Origin: Rugalucina vietnamica
Lineage: Eukaryota; Mollusca; Bivalvia; Lucinida; Lucinidae
NCBI GenBank assembly: GCA_964017185.1
Contig: OZ024872.1
Location: 38,632,188 to 38,696,187, forward strand
Length of the DNA stretch: 64,000 bases
Direction: 5' to 3'
This document shows positions 12,035 through 23,622 of the stretch, piece by piece. Numbering within the stretch: position 1 is the first letter of the stretch; the number at the start of each line of letters is the position of its first letter. A program made the translations under genes and the position numbers. Under the pieces are notes generated by a model, which saw nothing but the letters and a program-made list of their open reading frames with translations, ran no database searches and was not told the origin of the DNA.

Positions 12035-13331
12035 CCCTACTGAAAATATCCATTGTAATTTCACTGAAATTTCAGTGTAATTTCAGTGCAAAAATTCCCC
12101 CTCATTTCACTGAAATTTCAGTGCTATATCTTTGAAATTTCAGTGCTTTATCAATCAAATTTCAATGAATTTCATTGAAATTTCAGTGCTATATCACTGA
12201 AATAGCACTGAAATTTCAGTGTAAAAATTCCCCCTCATTTCACTGAAATTTCAGTGATATAGCACTGAAATTTCAATGGTATAGCACTGAAATTTCAGTG
12301 AATGTCAGTGGAATTTCAATGCTATATCACTGAAATTTCAATGAAATAGCACTGACATTTCAGTGAAATAACACTGAAATTTCAGTTTAACCCCTGCCAG
12401 ACACCTAGTTGCAATATGTCTGGAGGATTGGTTAGAACATGCAACCAAATACAAAGAAGTTATTATATAAAACAAACATACTTTCATTTCTTTCATGATA
12501 TCTATCTGTACTGTCAGTTTTGCTGCTACTTGGCCTTCCATCCACTTAGTTGTTTGTTTTTAAGGCCTAATAGGAATGACTTGTGATTTGTAACTTTGAG
12601 AGGTAATGGGTGGGGGAATGGGGTTGTGTTCACATTCTTGGCTGGTCTCTAAATTAGAAGCTTATGAAATCTAATCTTCCCCAGCCAGACAGTATGATAG
12701 ATGAGAAACTATGTTGAGAACAACATGCACATATTTTCATATCTTAAAAATAAAAGTTCTTCAAAGTAACTTACATATATGTATATTAGCCCTATATAGC
12801 CTTTATCAATTTTGTCTATCCATGATTGTTCTCTCAGTCCCTCATGTCTTCTACATAAACATCCTCTAGACCACTTCCCATCAATGTTTTGCACTATCCT
12901 CTTCCTGTTACTAACTCTGAACTTGTCTGCTGTTTTGTTTTCAAATTTCTAGTTTGTAGTCATTTTTATGCCTTAGATGTTTGAAGATTTAGTACAGATT
13001 AGATTTTTGTTTGCCTTTCAAAATTATGTGCAACAGGAAAAGGAAGTAGGGTCAGAGGTCATGGGATTATGGGTAATGTGGTTATTGGTCATGTGATCAT
13101 TGAAATTTCTTTGAAATAGCACTGAAAATTTCAGTGATATTTCATTGATATTTCACTGAAATTTCAATGGAATATATCATTGATATTTCACTGAAATTTC
13201 ATTGACATTCCATTGAAAAATAAATGTTCACTGAAATTTCAGTGATATTTCATTGCTAATAAGGGTTCCATTGCAATTCACTGAAATATCATTGAAATTT
13301 CAGTGATATTTCACTCATATTTTCAGTAGGG
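12035..13331. mobile_element. Inverted-repeat element with CACTGAAATTTCAGTG arrays at both ends
   Basis: It begins CCCTACTGAAAATATC and ends ATTTTCAGTAGGG. Dense runs of the palindrome CACTGAAATTTCAGTG and variants fill 12050-12390 and 13095-13325. The middle 700 bp is unique-looking with no gene. The host monomer continues on both sides (CCCCGCAAGGTTTAT on the left, AAAAGACATTTAACAG on the right). Confidence 0.85.
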
Positions 13332-14489
13332 TAATTTCTCTTTAAAAGACATTTAACAGTTTTCCCCATTCAAATGTACTGGCAACCCATGTTGACCTTG
13401 TCATAAAATAGGTCAAAGTCATCACAGGGTCATGATTTATATGAAACATTGTAGTACTTGAGTCATCAATGCTTCATGCCAAGTTTCATTGAAATTAGTC
13501 CACCAGTTCCTGAGAAGAAGATTTTGAAGTTTTTCACTGTATATGGGCATGGTGGCCATCTTGGTCATGTGACCTGGATTATCAATATATAAATTGGTTC
13601 CCCCTTCCTGTAGATGCTTCATATAAAATTTGGCTTTGATTGGCCAAGTGGTTTCAGAGAACAAGTTCTTTGAAAATGGTGGCCGACAGACGGACAACCG
13701 GTGCCTACCCATCCTATATGCGCACCTATTAGCCTTTGGCTCAGCTGAGCTAATAAAGAAAAAGAAGTATAAAATACTAAATACCAGTAGATACTATTTG
13801 GCACCGACATCTTGATCTGAGACTGTATTTTGTCCACCCCTCATGTAACTTGTAAAATCACTTCTCATGTAACTTGTAAAATCATACAATATGTGGGTAG
13901 GGGCTGGAGCAGCAGGTCAAATACTTCTGGAATTATAAATTGAATAACTACAATGTCAACATGTCACATATGTACAAACATACATTCTTCACTCCTGTTT
14001 AAAAGTGAATACATTGCTAATCAGGATGTTTTTACATACTGTATTTTGTAGTTCTAATTAGCACACAGTGACATGCTTAAGTACAAACCCTGCTTGTTTC
14101 CTATAAGCAAATTAGTACATTGTATTTGACACATATTTCGCACATAAATATTGCATTAGCAGCATTCAATCCTAAACTTAAATGTTAAAACCCTATATTC
14201 TTTACAATTGAACACTGAGCCCCCCCCAGGGGGGCTTTGCTCCCTGCTCCCTGAAAGAAAAATAACCTTTCTCCCCAGCTCTCTAAAATGTTTTTCCTCA
14301 GCCCCCTCACTCCCTAAAACCCCAAAAAGTCCCTGAAAACAAGAATTGGCAATATGCAAGGCTTATTAGATACCCCCCTCAAAGTAAAAGTCAGTAAAAA
14401 AAAACTGATTTTCAGCTGTTACTTATGCAAACAAGTATCAAAAATGTGCCTATGCAACTGTACGAGGAGTTAAGGGCAATAGCTCTAAA

Positions 14490-15385
14490 AGAACTGGACC
14501 CTTTACAAGCATCCCCATGTTGAAAACATGCACAAAAATTGTCTAAGTTCACAAAGCTGCAATTTCGTCAAAAATTATTTTTTCACAATAAAACTTCTTC
14601 ATGCGAATGTCTAACAAGTCTTTATTGTGAAGGTATTGGTAAAGTATCAGATCACTACATCAAAAGCTGTGGTAGGAGTTGATTGGCCTGTATAGGCACA
14701 CCTTAGAATAAATGTTGAAAACTTGCACAAAAAATTGTCTAAGTTCAAACAGCTGAAATTTTGTCAAAAATATTTTTTTTCAAAATAATATTTCTTCATG
14801 CACATGCCCAGTGAGTCTGTATTGTGAATGCAAAGTATCAAATAGCTCCAGCAAAAACTGTGGTAGGAGTTGATCTACCCATATAAGCCCTACCATAGCA
14901 AATGCTCATAAAAATTGTCTATGTTGTCTATGTTCAAACAGCTGCAATTTTGTCTAAATATTTTATTCAAAATAATATTTCTTCATGCACATGTCCAATG
15001 TGTCTGTATTGTGAAGTCAAATTATCAAATGGCTCCGGCAGAAACTGTGTTAGGAGTTGATTGGCCCATATCTACACTACCATGGAACCCAAGTTGAAAA
15101 CTTGCACAAAAAGTGTCTAAGTTCACAAAGCTCCAAAATAATATTTCTTCAAGAAATATTATTTTGGAGCTAGACTTCATGCACATGTCCAATGTGTCTG
15201 TATTGTGAAGTCAAATTATCAGAAACTGTGGTAGGAGTTGATTGGCCCATATCTACACTACCATGGAACCCATGTTGAAAACTTGCACAAAAAGTGTCTA
15301 CGTTCACAAAGCTCCAAAATAATATTTCTTCATGCACATGTCCAATGTGTCTATATTGTGAAGTCAAAGTGTCAAATTGCTGACA
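14490..15385 (+). repeat. ~190 bp minisatellite, about five units
   Basis: GTTGAAAACTTGCACAAAAA followed by TGTCTAAGTTCA recurs near 14518, 14713, 15091 and 15273, with a partial unit near 14905. TTCTTCATGCACATGTCCAA and GTGGTAGGAGTTGATTGGCC recur in the same order. Confidence 0.85.
15131..15171. repeat. Perfect 20 bp stem palindrome with 1-base centre
   Basis: GCTCCAAAATAATATTTCTT is followed by one base and then its exact complement. It lies inside one minisatellite unit and is absent from the others, where the same sequence appears once. Confidence 0.9.
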
Positions 15386-15883
15386 AACAATTTTTAAATT
15401 CAGGCCTGATAAACAGTGTGTACAAGAGAGAAAAAAATGTTAGTAAGGATTAAAGATGCTGGTACATCCATGCAATTAGCAAAGCTTCAGTGTGTGTGGG
15501 GGGGGGGAGGGGAGGGGGTTGCTGCAGGCTTTACACATTGCCTTTTGGTCTGGGGGCATGCTCCCCAGGGAAAGTTTGAAACTTTGATGTTTTGGTGGTC
15601 TGTTTGTTTTCTTTTGTTTATAAATTTGTACAGCTGAAAGAACTGGTTTATCAGAAATATATATTTCAGATCATACCCTGCTATTAAGTTTATAAACTAA
15701 TGAGAATAGTAAAAATAGAAGGCACAGAGATTGTACAAATTTAAAATCCCAACCCAGACACCAGGCGGAAATGAAAGGACAGCACAAATCAACACTAAGC
15801 TGTTATAACACACATGAGAAAAACCTGCATACACATTTTTCAAGTTAAGGGCACTGTGTGCTAATTAGAACGAATACGGTATA

Positions 15884-16119
15884 CCATAATTGTTCTCACT
15901 AGTGCACATGCTCAAATAAGTGCACACCCTGGTCGTTTAAAAAATGTGCATAAGTGCACACTATTTGACTGCCTTATTGGTAATTTGTATAGATTTTACA
16001 TATAACGGGTAGTGCCATCTTATTAACTGCATTTAAACCTAGCCTTAAATGATGGAACACTATTTTAAGTTATTTTTAAAAGTTTAGTACACTGTGCGCT
16101 AATTAGAACAAATATGGTA
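15884..16119. mobile_element. ~235 bp MITE sharing ends with the 14.0-15.9 kb element
   Basis: TGTTCTCACTAGTGCACATG with AAGTGCACACCCTGG on the left resembles the left end at 14050-14100. CACTGTGCGCTAATTAGAAC with AAATATGGTA on the right resembles 15852-15880. It looks like a deletion derivative placed side by side with its parent. Confidence 0.6.
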
Positions 16120-16180
16120 AATAGCTTTGCAATATCAAGCATCTGGACTAAAGCTAAATACATGTTCTAGGTGTGGCAGG

Positions 16181-16693
16181 TAGTGTTGTAACAATGATCA
16201 AATATTGATAATCATTGGTTTGCTGTCGACCGACTGATGATCGAGAATGCTTTCATAATCGATCATCATTCAATTTAAATTCTATGGGTCATGTTAAGCT
16301 GACATTGTTTGTCTTTTATCAAAGATTTTAGTCAGAAAATGACAACTAGCCTGCTTCTGAGTTCATTTCCAAATACATGTACATGTAAGTTTGATACATG
16401 TATCAAGTAGTCATTGCAATAAGTTAATGACATTGTAATCTTCCCTTGCACCTGTCCTATAATAAGCATTTCATGACAAGATTACAAAAGCTAAATGTGA
16501 CAAAACTTTGTATTTTCAGAGATATAAGTATTTATGCAACTAAACCAAACAAGCTTACAAATTCCTTATTAAAGTCTTGGTATCAAGAGCACTATAACCT
16601 TTCCAATTTCAATTATAATTGATGATTGACCGAAAAGTCATATCTGATTTTTTCGATGATCGATTATGAAAATTCCATAATCGAACAACACTA
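16181..16693. mobile_element. hAT-like MITE with 8 bp target duplication
   Basis: The ends TAGTGTTGTAACAATGATCA and TAATCGAACAACACTA are inverted repeats with TAGTGTTG termini typical of hAT elements. The flanks GTGGCAGG (16173-16180) and GTGTCAGG (16694-16701) match at 7 of 8 positions. It is 513 bp long and has no ORF. Confidence 0.8.
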
Positions 16694-16701
16694 GTGTCAG
16701 G

Positions 16702-18457
16702 CAACATGTCCAGCGATCAGAGAAAACTGAACTCTGACAACATTGGACGCAGCCTCAAGGAGAATCAAGGTTCTCCAAAAAGCAATTACACTCCAAACAA
16801 GGCATTTTTTCTTACATACAAGAATCAAGATAAAATGCACGAAAAAGAATATTTCCTTTGTGTTCTTAAGTTTGAGTTCTGCAAGCACTTGGTTATCAGG
16901 TTATCACATAAAATGTAGACTGAAAACAAACATGAAAGGACAAAAAAAAACTTCAAGATCTCAGTGACAAACCTTTGTAGGGCCTCCTAGTAGCCCACTT
17001 GAAAAATATATGTTTTTATATCTATAGGTTCCTTTTACCCAAAATATAGGTTCTTTTACAGGTTTGTCACCAAAAATATAAGTTATCAAAGGTGTTTTTT
17101 TTTTTTTGTTTTTGTTTTTTCTCACTTCCATCACAATTTTAGCAACTTTCTTCCAAATTCTGGAGCTTCCTTAACCACACCGTGTTAGCGGCAATCATGA
17201 ACCACCAATCTGATAAATAAAAAGAGATCTACACTGCCCTAAAATGGCATTTCGGATTGCCAAAATGACGATGTAGAACATAAACTGAACTTTCTCGATT
17301 GCCAACACATGCTTTTTGGCAATCTAAAACGCTTTCTTGGCAGTCGGGAACGCAGTTTTGTATAAAATCACACATTCCACATTGCTACTTATAAAGTGTA
17401 TTATCATGAATGGATAATTGCAATCAAATTGAAACAAATGAACCTGTCGGCAGCATAGACTGGAAAACTCAAAGAAAAACGTGCACAAACAGCTGTTCAA
17501 TGTATTGATCGAGTCGGAATGACATCATCGGTCATTTGTATGAGGTGAATGACTCAGTGTTTATCACTATGGCCTTACTGAATTAAAAGCAGAAGATATG
17601 AAAAAAAAATTATTTTTTTCTTAAAAGCTTTGAAAATATCTTTAGATCATTATCATTTCTTCAACTCAAGGTATGAACAGTCAACCCGGTAATATTTCTG
17701 GCCAATTATGATTTTATGAGCATCTAAAAATGATTAAAGTATAGCGATAATGAACGAGTTATACCCTTGACCAAAAGAGCAAAGAGGCAGGAAAGGAGCA
17801 GTTCTGGTAACCAATACTGACTTTTTCTCACGAAAGAGTAGCTTGCCAACCGGATCAATGCATCTTCAAAACATTTACAAGCACTAGTCAGAAAACAAAT
17901 ACTGGTCTTAAAATGATTCATATTAGTCTGCTTTTTCTGCAAAGTATATTTTTGTAGAAAAATATAGGTAATTTATAGATTTGGGGGCAAAATGAAGGTT
18001 TTATAAGATTTTACTAATTTTACACAAAATTATAGTTTTTTACAGGTTTTAATAATAGGTTTCGCTGGGAGGCCTGAGTTTGATAATGGTAACATTGTTG
18101 TCAAAGAAATGGGTGTAACGTACTAGTCGCATCATATCTCAATATTGGTGCGACTTGCATTGGTGTGACTTGCAAGTCGCACATTAAGCTAGCTACGCCC
18201 ATGAGTATTAGAAGCCGAGCCCGAGCTTCTGTGCTTGTATGCCGAGCGAGTTTTGACTAAAGCTTGATTTCTTCCAAGAAAATAATTTATGTATACCGGT
18301 ATATAAGATAATATTTTATAGCATTTGACATGTTTGAAGTGATTTTGAATAATTATTGATTTATTGAAATGTTTATTTTCCTCAGTTATGCTTATTTGTT
18401 AAAATTGGAAATATATCAGCTTTTTTAACAGTCAAATTGAAAAAAATATGGATGACA
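16702..18457. other. Unassigned sequence
   Basis: No exon or complete mobile element was recognised. There are poly-T and poly-A runs near 17094 and 17601. Confidence 0.4.
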
Positions 18458-18727
18458 TGCTTATTGCTATTTGCTAAATGCTAATTGCTAAATGTGTATT
18501 GTAATATGATAAATTGTAACTAAGAATTTTGAAATGGGCCTATGAAGGATATTGATAATATTCATAATTTTACAGTATGTTGGATTAATTAACATTATAA
18601 AAACATAGTATGTACTGTACAAGCATGGACAGTTTTATTTTTAATTTGCAATCAGCATTTAGCAATTAGCATTTTAGCATCTGGCAAAAAGCATTTAGCA
18701 AATAGCAATTTGCAAATGGCATTTATA
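18458..18727. repeat. Inverted repeat of TTTGCTAAATGC simple-sequence blocks
   Basis: TATTTGCTAAATGCTAATTG with further TGCTAAAT copies at 18465-18500 is mirrored by ATTTAGCAATTAGCATTTTA at 18657-18720. The result is a foldable unit with about a 150 bp loop. Confidence 0.7.
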
Positions 18728-18946
18728 ATGCCGACAAACACATCAGTGTGGTCTATATTTTTCCCTTTTCATCCCCCGATAGTTATCGTAACTAAACAAA
18801 AACATGACTGGCCTCAAAGTAATCATGATTAACGATTAAGATTAACCCAGGTCTGATAACCACTAGTTGATCAATCACTGGTCCTTGATCGATCACTGGT
18901 CACCTTACACTAATCATGACCGGGGTTCCGGTTGCGCATGAGCCAA

Positions 18947-20811
18947 CCCTTATGAAAAGGATTTTCTGCAGTAAAGCTACCATAGCCTTACTGCAAGGTT
19001 GCAGCGAAGAAAAAGTTTGCTGCAAAATGATTTACGACTTCGCCGGACTTCGCCACTAGCGGTAATGTTCTTGCGAAGTGCTTTGCCGCTAGCGGTGAAT
19101 TCGCTACAGCTTCACTTTTATGTATCATATTACAAATGATTGGCTACATGGTTGCCACAAACTTAGCATTTTCAACTGACATCGCCATAACATTACCAAA
19201 AACTTGCAAGTTTTAAATTGCACTTTTGTCAATATATCCTGTCCCAAGAACATGCAGGTAAAAACAACATACACTAACAATGTGATTTTAAATGATTCAG
19301 TTTTTCATCCTTTGACATCATGTGACCAGACTAAGACTGGCAAAGGATTGTAACTTATTTCAAACTTGTATACATACATGCTAATACTTGCTAGGAAAAT
19401 ATATCTTTTTGGCAAAGTTATGGCGAACTTCGCCAAAGCATTACCACATCATAATTGCAATAATGTGCAAATGTTGCATGAAGAGACAGATGGTCTTGTA
19501 ACCATGGTTGCAATATGTTATTAATTAAGATATCATAAAAGTGGTCACTTAATTACTTTTTGGAACAAAACTGCAGACACTTATAGGATTTTAGTGATGG
19601 AATGAACAGTCAAATTATAGGGTGTTCTATGTTTTTTCTTTTGTATTTGTGTACTTATTTGTTTGGAATTGTTCTGTATTTCAAAAATCTTGGATATACA
19701 TAAAGAATACAGACCATGAGAAGAGTTTCAAGTATTTAAAATGGTATGTTAGCAATTATTTTATTGAAAGAGATAAATGGATTATGGTATTCAGCATCTA
19801 GACATGATTCTATAGAATATGCTCAGATTTTATGCGCACAAAACATTTCAACTTTATTTGGAAAGCGTAATGAAAAGATAATTGTGCTGATGCATGTTAA
19901 TGTCTTATTCCTGTAGTAAGAAAAAATATGTACAATTATCTTCTGATAATCCAAAGCATTACATAAAACATGTCTTGGATTTTTACATGCCCTCAACTTA
20001 AGCTAAGTCAATGAATTAAAGTAACCTGTTCACTTTTATTAATATGTAATTGTGAAACCGGTTGTGATTTGACTTACTGACATGCAAAAGTCAGTTAGAC
20101 CTAGGATCCAATATTTTGGTTCCAAGGTTAGATAGTTACCAAATTTGTCACTCTATGAGCTATATGTATATTTCATAAATCAGAAAAATGTCTTTTCATG
20201 TAGATATGGGAGCAATAAAAGTGGGAAATTGGATAATAATATGAGCAGTCATGAGAAAATTTGTCTGTGATTTCTGACCAGGTCTATATTTGTCATTGGG
20301 ATTTCTCAACAGTGACAAAGACAGCTATAGAGGCTTCTTAGTAAGATGGATTGTATAAACAAATGTGCTGATCAGCTGTGCGGCTACTGCACAGCCGATC
20401 TGCTCTTTTGGTTGTAAGGTAATTTTTCTGTGACACAGCTCACCTCATGAATATTCATTATTCAAATCATTTAGCTGGATGTAGCCAGTCCCTAAATAAG
20501 GTGTGGCAATGCTGCGGCAAAGTTCACCGCAGCATTGCCGGTAGCCCTATGAATATTCATTAACCATGAAAAACTTCTGGTGAAGTTGCTGCAGAGTTAC
20601 ATCTTTCCATATTTGGAAACTAGTTTATCACCAGAACATCGCCACAAAGATTTTGTGAATTAATTAGACTGCGGCAACCTTACAGCAATCTTCATTTGCA
20701 TGGTAAAAACTTTGCGGTAGCCTTGCAGCAGTGTTTGCGACTAGCCTGCCGCTTCATTATGGTAGCTATGCAGTTATGTTTGCAGGAGGCCTGTTTTTTT
20801 TTTCATAAGGG
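18947..20811. mobile_element. 1.9 kb inverted-repeat element with CCCTTATGAAAA ends
   Basis: CCCTTATGAAAAGGATTTTC at the left is mirrored by TTTTTTTTTCATAAGGG at the right. Both subterminal parts are rich in GCAGTAAAGCTACCATAGCC-like and 'GCGGCAA..TTGCCGC'-like stems (18960-19110 and 20500-20790). An old copy of the cross-hairpin MITE sits inside at about 20241-20452. No transposase was recognised. Confidence 0.6.
20241..20452. mobile_element. Cross-hairpin MITE, degenerate copy nested in the 18.9-20.8 kb element
   Basis: ATGAGCAGTCATGAGAAAAT at the left, TTCTGACCAGGTC, a hairpin AATGTGCTGATCAGCTGTGC with its complement, and CTCACCTCATGA at the right match the family plan. Confidence 0.55.
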
Positions 20812-20916
20812 AAGAGCTGTACACTTTTTCTTGATCTCGTTTTTTATTTCAAGTAACCCCCTTCAGCTCTTGGTATACCTGAACACCATCTGAAGACCTC
20901 CTCGGAGGTTAAGATG

Positions 20917-21234
20917 CAGGGATTTTCTTACCTTTTCAAAACAGGGACCCGGGACCAATGATTTTGGGAAAAATAATATGCATATTAGACTTAGTCAAAT
21001 TGGGAAAATGGATACAAAACAGAACAGGGGATAATATGCATATTTGGTGTTAATTTGAGGATATTTCTCTGAAAAAAATATTTTGAGGGTATGATCTACG
21101 TATCCACAACAAATGTACATGGATTTATTTATTATTTTGGGATTTTTTACCTGAAAATTGGGAAATTTTACACATTTTTTCAATTGGGAAAGGGGCCCAT
21201 TATGGGCCCCAAAATCAGCCCAGGAAAATCCCTG
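20917..21234. mobile_element. 318 bp MITE with CAGGGATTTTC ends
   Basis: CAGGGATTTTC at the left and GAAAATCCCTG at the right are perfect 11 bp inverted repeats, directly flanked by AAGATG on both sides. It contains GGGGCCCATTATGGGCCCC. The end sequence suggests the hAT group. Confidence 0.8.
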
Positions 21235-21240
21235 AAGATG

Positions 21241-22711
21241 TAAAGGAAGATTGATAGATGACGAAAAAAAAAGTTTAATACACATTCCTTTTGATCTGTT
21301 TCGAAATAAAAAAAGATTCAATTTTTGTATTTGAGGTTAACTGGTCTTGCTAGGCAGCTTCTGCTTGAAATGGGCTTTCACTATCTATCTTAAATACTGC
21401 CTAAGCCCTCGCGATTATTTTTGGCAGGCACTGCGCGTTAGGGTTATAAAAAAGAAAAAGATAAAGAATGATGAGTGTCAAGATGAAAGGTTAAAAACTA
21501 CTAGTAAATGATCGATGATGAAGGGGATCAATAATCCCACTAATCTCAACTGACCAGTCTTGGTTTTCACACACAAAATAAATAATAATGAGCAAATCTC
21601 TCATAATCTTGGTTTGCAGCCTTAGGCTTTTTTCAGCATTTCATAAATTCATAAAGTACAGAGATAGATCTAGATTTTCAAAAAAGCTGAAACTTGTATA
21701 ATTCTGCAAAAACTTACGAAAGTAGGTCACTACAATAAACTGCAGCTTGATCAATTTATCAGTAGGCCTACTGTAAGGTGTCACTGTCATATGGAAATAT
21801 TATTACTTACCTTAGCTTTTACACAATATTTTCCACAACATCTGCTCTTTAGTTCATTGACAAAATAGCCAAAATACATCAAATTGTTTTAGTCGAGTCA
21901 TCGCAATGTAGGGTAGGTTCGATCTTCGGAGGGTCGATCAATAATTATCCATCTTTTACCGAGAATTTTTTTTCCTTCTTTTTCTTCTTCTTCTTTTCAA
22001 AATATGGGTGAAACCCCAGAAACCAGCTGTCAACGTACAGAAAGGATGCCACAAATGTTGAATTTGTTAGAAAATAAAAAAGATTCTATAACTTTTTTTC
22101 GGTTTTGAAGATGTCTATTGAACGACACTCAGTGTATCACTAGTAATTTTATAACAACCCTTTCCTGCCGTATGACGTATTTCGAAGTTGGTAGTCCAAG
22201 GGTGATTCAGGTTCTTCAAAACCAAATTTCAAAAAGAAACAAATCACTGTATGGACTAATAGGTATCTTTTATTTTTTAAAAAAAACATATGATATCAAG
22301 ATATTAGCTTTTGAAACTCTGCAAAATTCAATAAATACTTTTTTTTCGCAATATTTCACAAGTGAACACACCCACTAATGGAATCGTCCGTCAAAACTGA
22401 ATTCAATAGTAAGGCTAATTAATATCTGATTCAAGTAATTACTGAAAAGAGTTTCTTATTTCAATAATAAATAACGCCGTTGAAAATATGTATCATCGTT
22501 GAATCTGAAACATGGCGGCTAGACAACAGAGTATATGGTTACACTGTCTCTCTCTCTTTCTCTCTGCTCCTCTACCCTACACTAATTTTCTAACTATGTG
22601 TTAGGCGCACAGTCTGATCCAATTTGGCGGCCCAGCATATCTCAAATTTTTTAGCCATCTTGTGCTGGTACAATCACAGCACATAATCCGTATTCAGATT
22701 TTAGAAAGAAA
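21241..22711. other. Unassigned sequence
   Basis: Contains a CT-rich stretch at 22541-22565. No supported gene. Confidence 0.4.
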
Positions 22712-22925
22712 TATGAGCCACCTCATGAGAAAACAAACAATCTGCATATGCGAAACCAAAGGCGCAGATCAGTTCGCAGTAACTGCGAAGCCGATCATCG
22801 TCCTTGTTTTCGTTACACGGATAGTACAATTTCTCTATTTTCTAAATCTAAAATCATCGTCTGTGCATGCACAGCTCTGTTTGCATTTTTTTAGAAACCC
22901 TTGTGGTGTAGATCTTTTGCCAAGT
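22712..22925. mobile_element. Cross-hairpin MITE copy
   Basis: Left end GAGCCACCTCATGAGAAAAC, then the hairpin GGCGCAGATCAGTTCGCAGT with its complement, then CGGATAGTACAATTTCTC. The right end has decayed. Confidence 0.75.
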
Positions 22926-23086
22926 CATGTCCAGTAATATTGTCATAGAGGCACACGTTTGACACCTTAGGGGTATTACCTGTTATAATGACACCATTCA
23001 TTGATAAGTTTTATTGCTCAGGTACAGTAAGTTGCTAATCCCCTGTAAATCACATTGTTGATGAAATAGTTGAAGCATAGAAAAGA

Positions 23087-23312
23087 AATGAGCCTGCACA
23101 TGAGAAAACCAACAAACAATATAAGTATCCGAACCGGTCCGACAAAAACCAACCTGTACAGTCACAGAAACAGGCTAGAAGCATGAATAGTCGAAGTTTT
23201 GTACTATCCATGTAGCGAAAACAAAAAGGCACTGAACACCTGCGCTGATCTGCGCCTTTGTTTTCGCTTATGCAGATTGTCAGTTTTCTGATGTGGCGGC
23301 TCAAATTTTAAT
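23087..23312. mobile_element. Cross-hairpin MITE copy, opposite orientation
   Basis: GAGCCTGCACATGAGAAAAC at the left, CCAACCTGTACAGTCACAGA inside, and TTTTCTGATGTGGCGGCTC at the right. The hairpin is partly lost. Confidence 0.8.
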
Positions 23313-23498
23313 TTTGAAATGTTTTGTCACAGTCAACAAATTTTCATAAATTTGGGACGAATTCCGACATTGCAAACATTTTGTTTAACCAATTTACGCA
23401 ATTTTATATCTTTTAAGGCTTGTGTGTGTATTACCCTGTTTGTGTCGAAAATGTATACTTGCACCAGGAAAAAATAAACATTAAATGTTTGCCCCGTA

Positions 23499-23622
23499 TA
23501 CCCCACTTTTATAGCAAAACTTGGGTATACGTTTACATATTTTGTTTCTCCAAAACAGATTGTTGGTACTCTTTAGAACCGCCTCCGCGAGACGGTTCTC
23601 ACGTGTACCCACAATTTGTGCG
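23499..23622. mobile_element. GAACCGCC-hairpin repeat, partial copy
   Basis: CTCCAAAACAGATTGTTGGT, then AGAACCGCCTCCGCGAGACG with its partner, then GTGTACCCACAAT. This is one of about nine copies of a family with the stem CCGCCTCGGCGAGGCGG between CAATCTATGTTTTGGA-like flanks. Confidence 0.75.

Larger units (their letters stand above)
3650..13765 (+). mobile_element. Helitron-like element with ~470 bp satellite core, broken by four insertions
   Basis: The element starts near 3652 with a palindromic AGGACCAATGGTCCT block and CTCACCTGA, and ends near 13762 with a hairpin-rich end GGCTCAGCTGAGCTAA. If the four inserted elements are removed, the host pieces 3650-4121, 5521-5740, 9047-9285, 11822-12034 and 13332-13765 join smoothly into about 2.4 copies of a 460-490 bp monomer. 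The monomer contains GGGCATGGTGGCCATCTTGG, a GCCCCAGGG...GGCAGATGA block and an AGGTCAAGGTCA stretch. A satellite core plus an end hairpin before CTAA resembles non-autonomous Helitron-like elements of bivalves (pearl type). No Rep/helicase coding is present. Confidence 0.6.
14037..15883. mobile_element. Inverted-repeat element carrying a ~190 bp minisatellite
   Basis: The left end ACTGTATTTTGTAGTTCTAA with TTAGCACACAGTG pairs with CACTGTGTGCTAATTAGAAC and GAATACGGTA at the right. The interior has a GGGGGGCTTTGCTCCCTGC stretch, the minisatellite at 14490-15380 and a G-rich run at 15498-15520. The same ends bound a much smaller element directly adjacent on the right. Confidence 0.65.

Noticed and set aside
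12050-12390. CRISPR-like array
   Set aside because: The CACTGAAATTTCAGTG units have no constant-length unique spacers, and the genome is animal.
21430-21450. Telomere-like TTAGGG
   Set aside because: A single TTAGGG occurrence, no tandem run.
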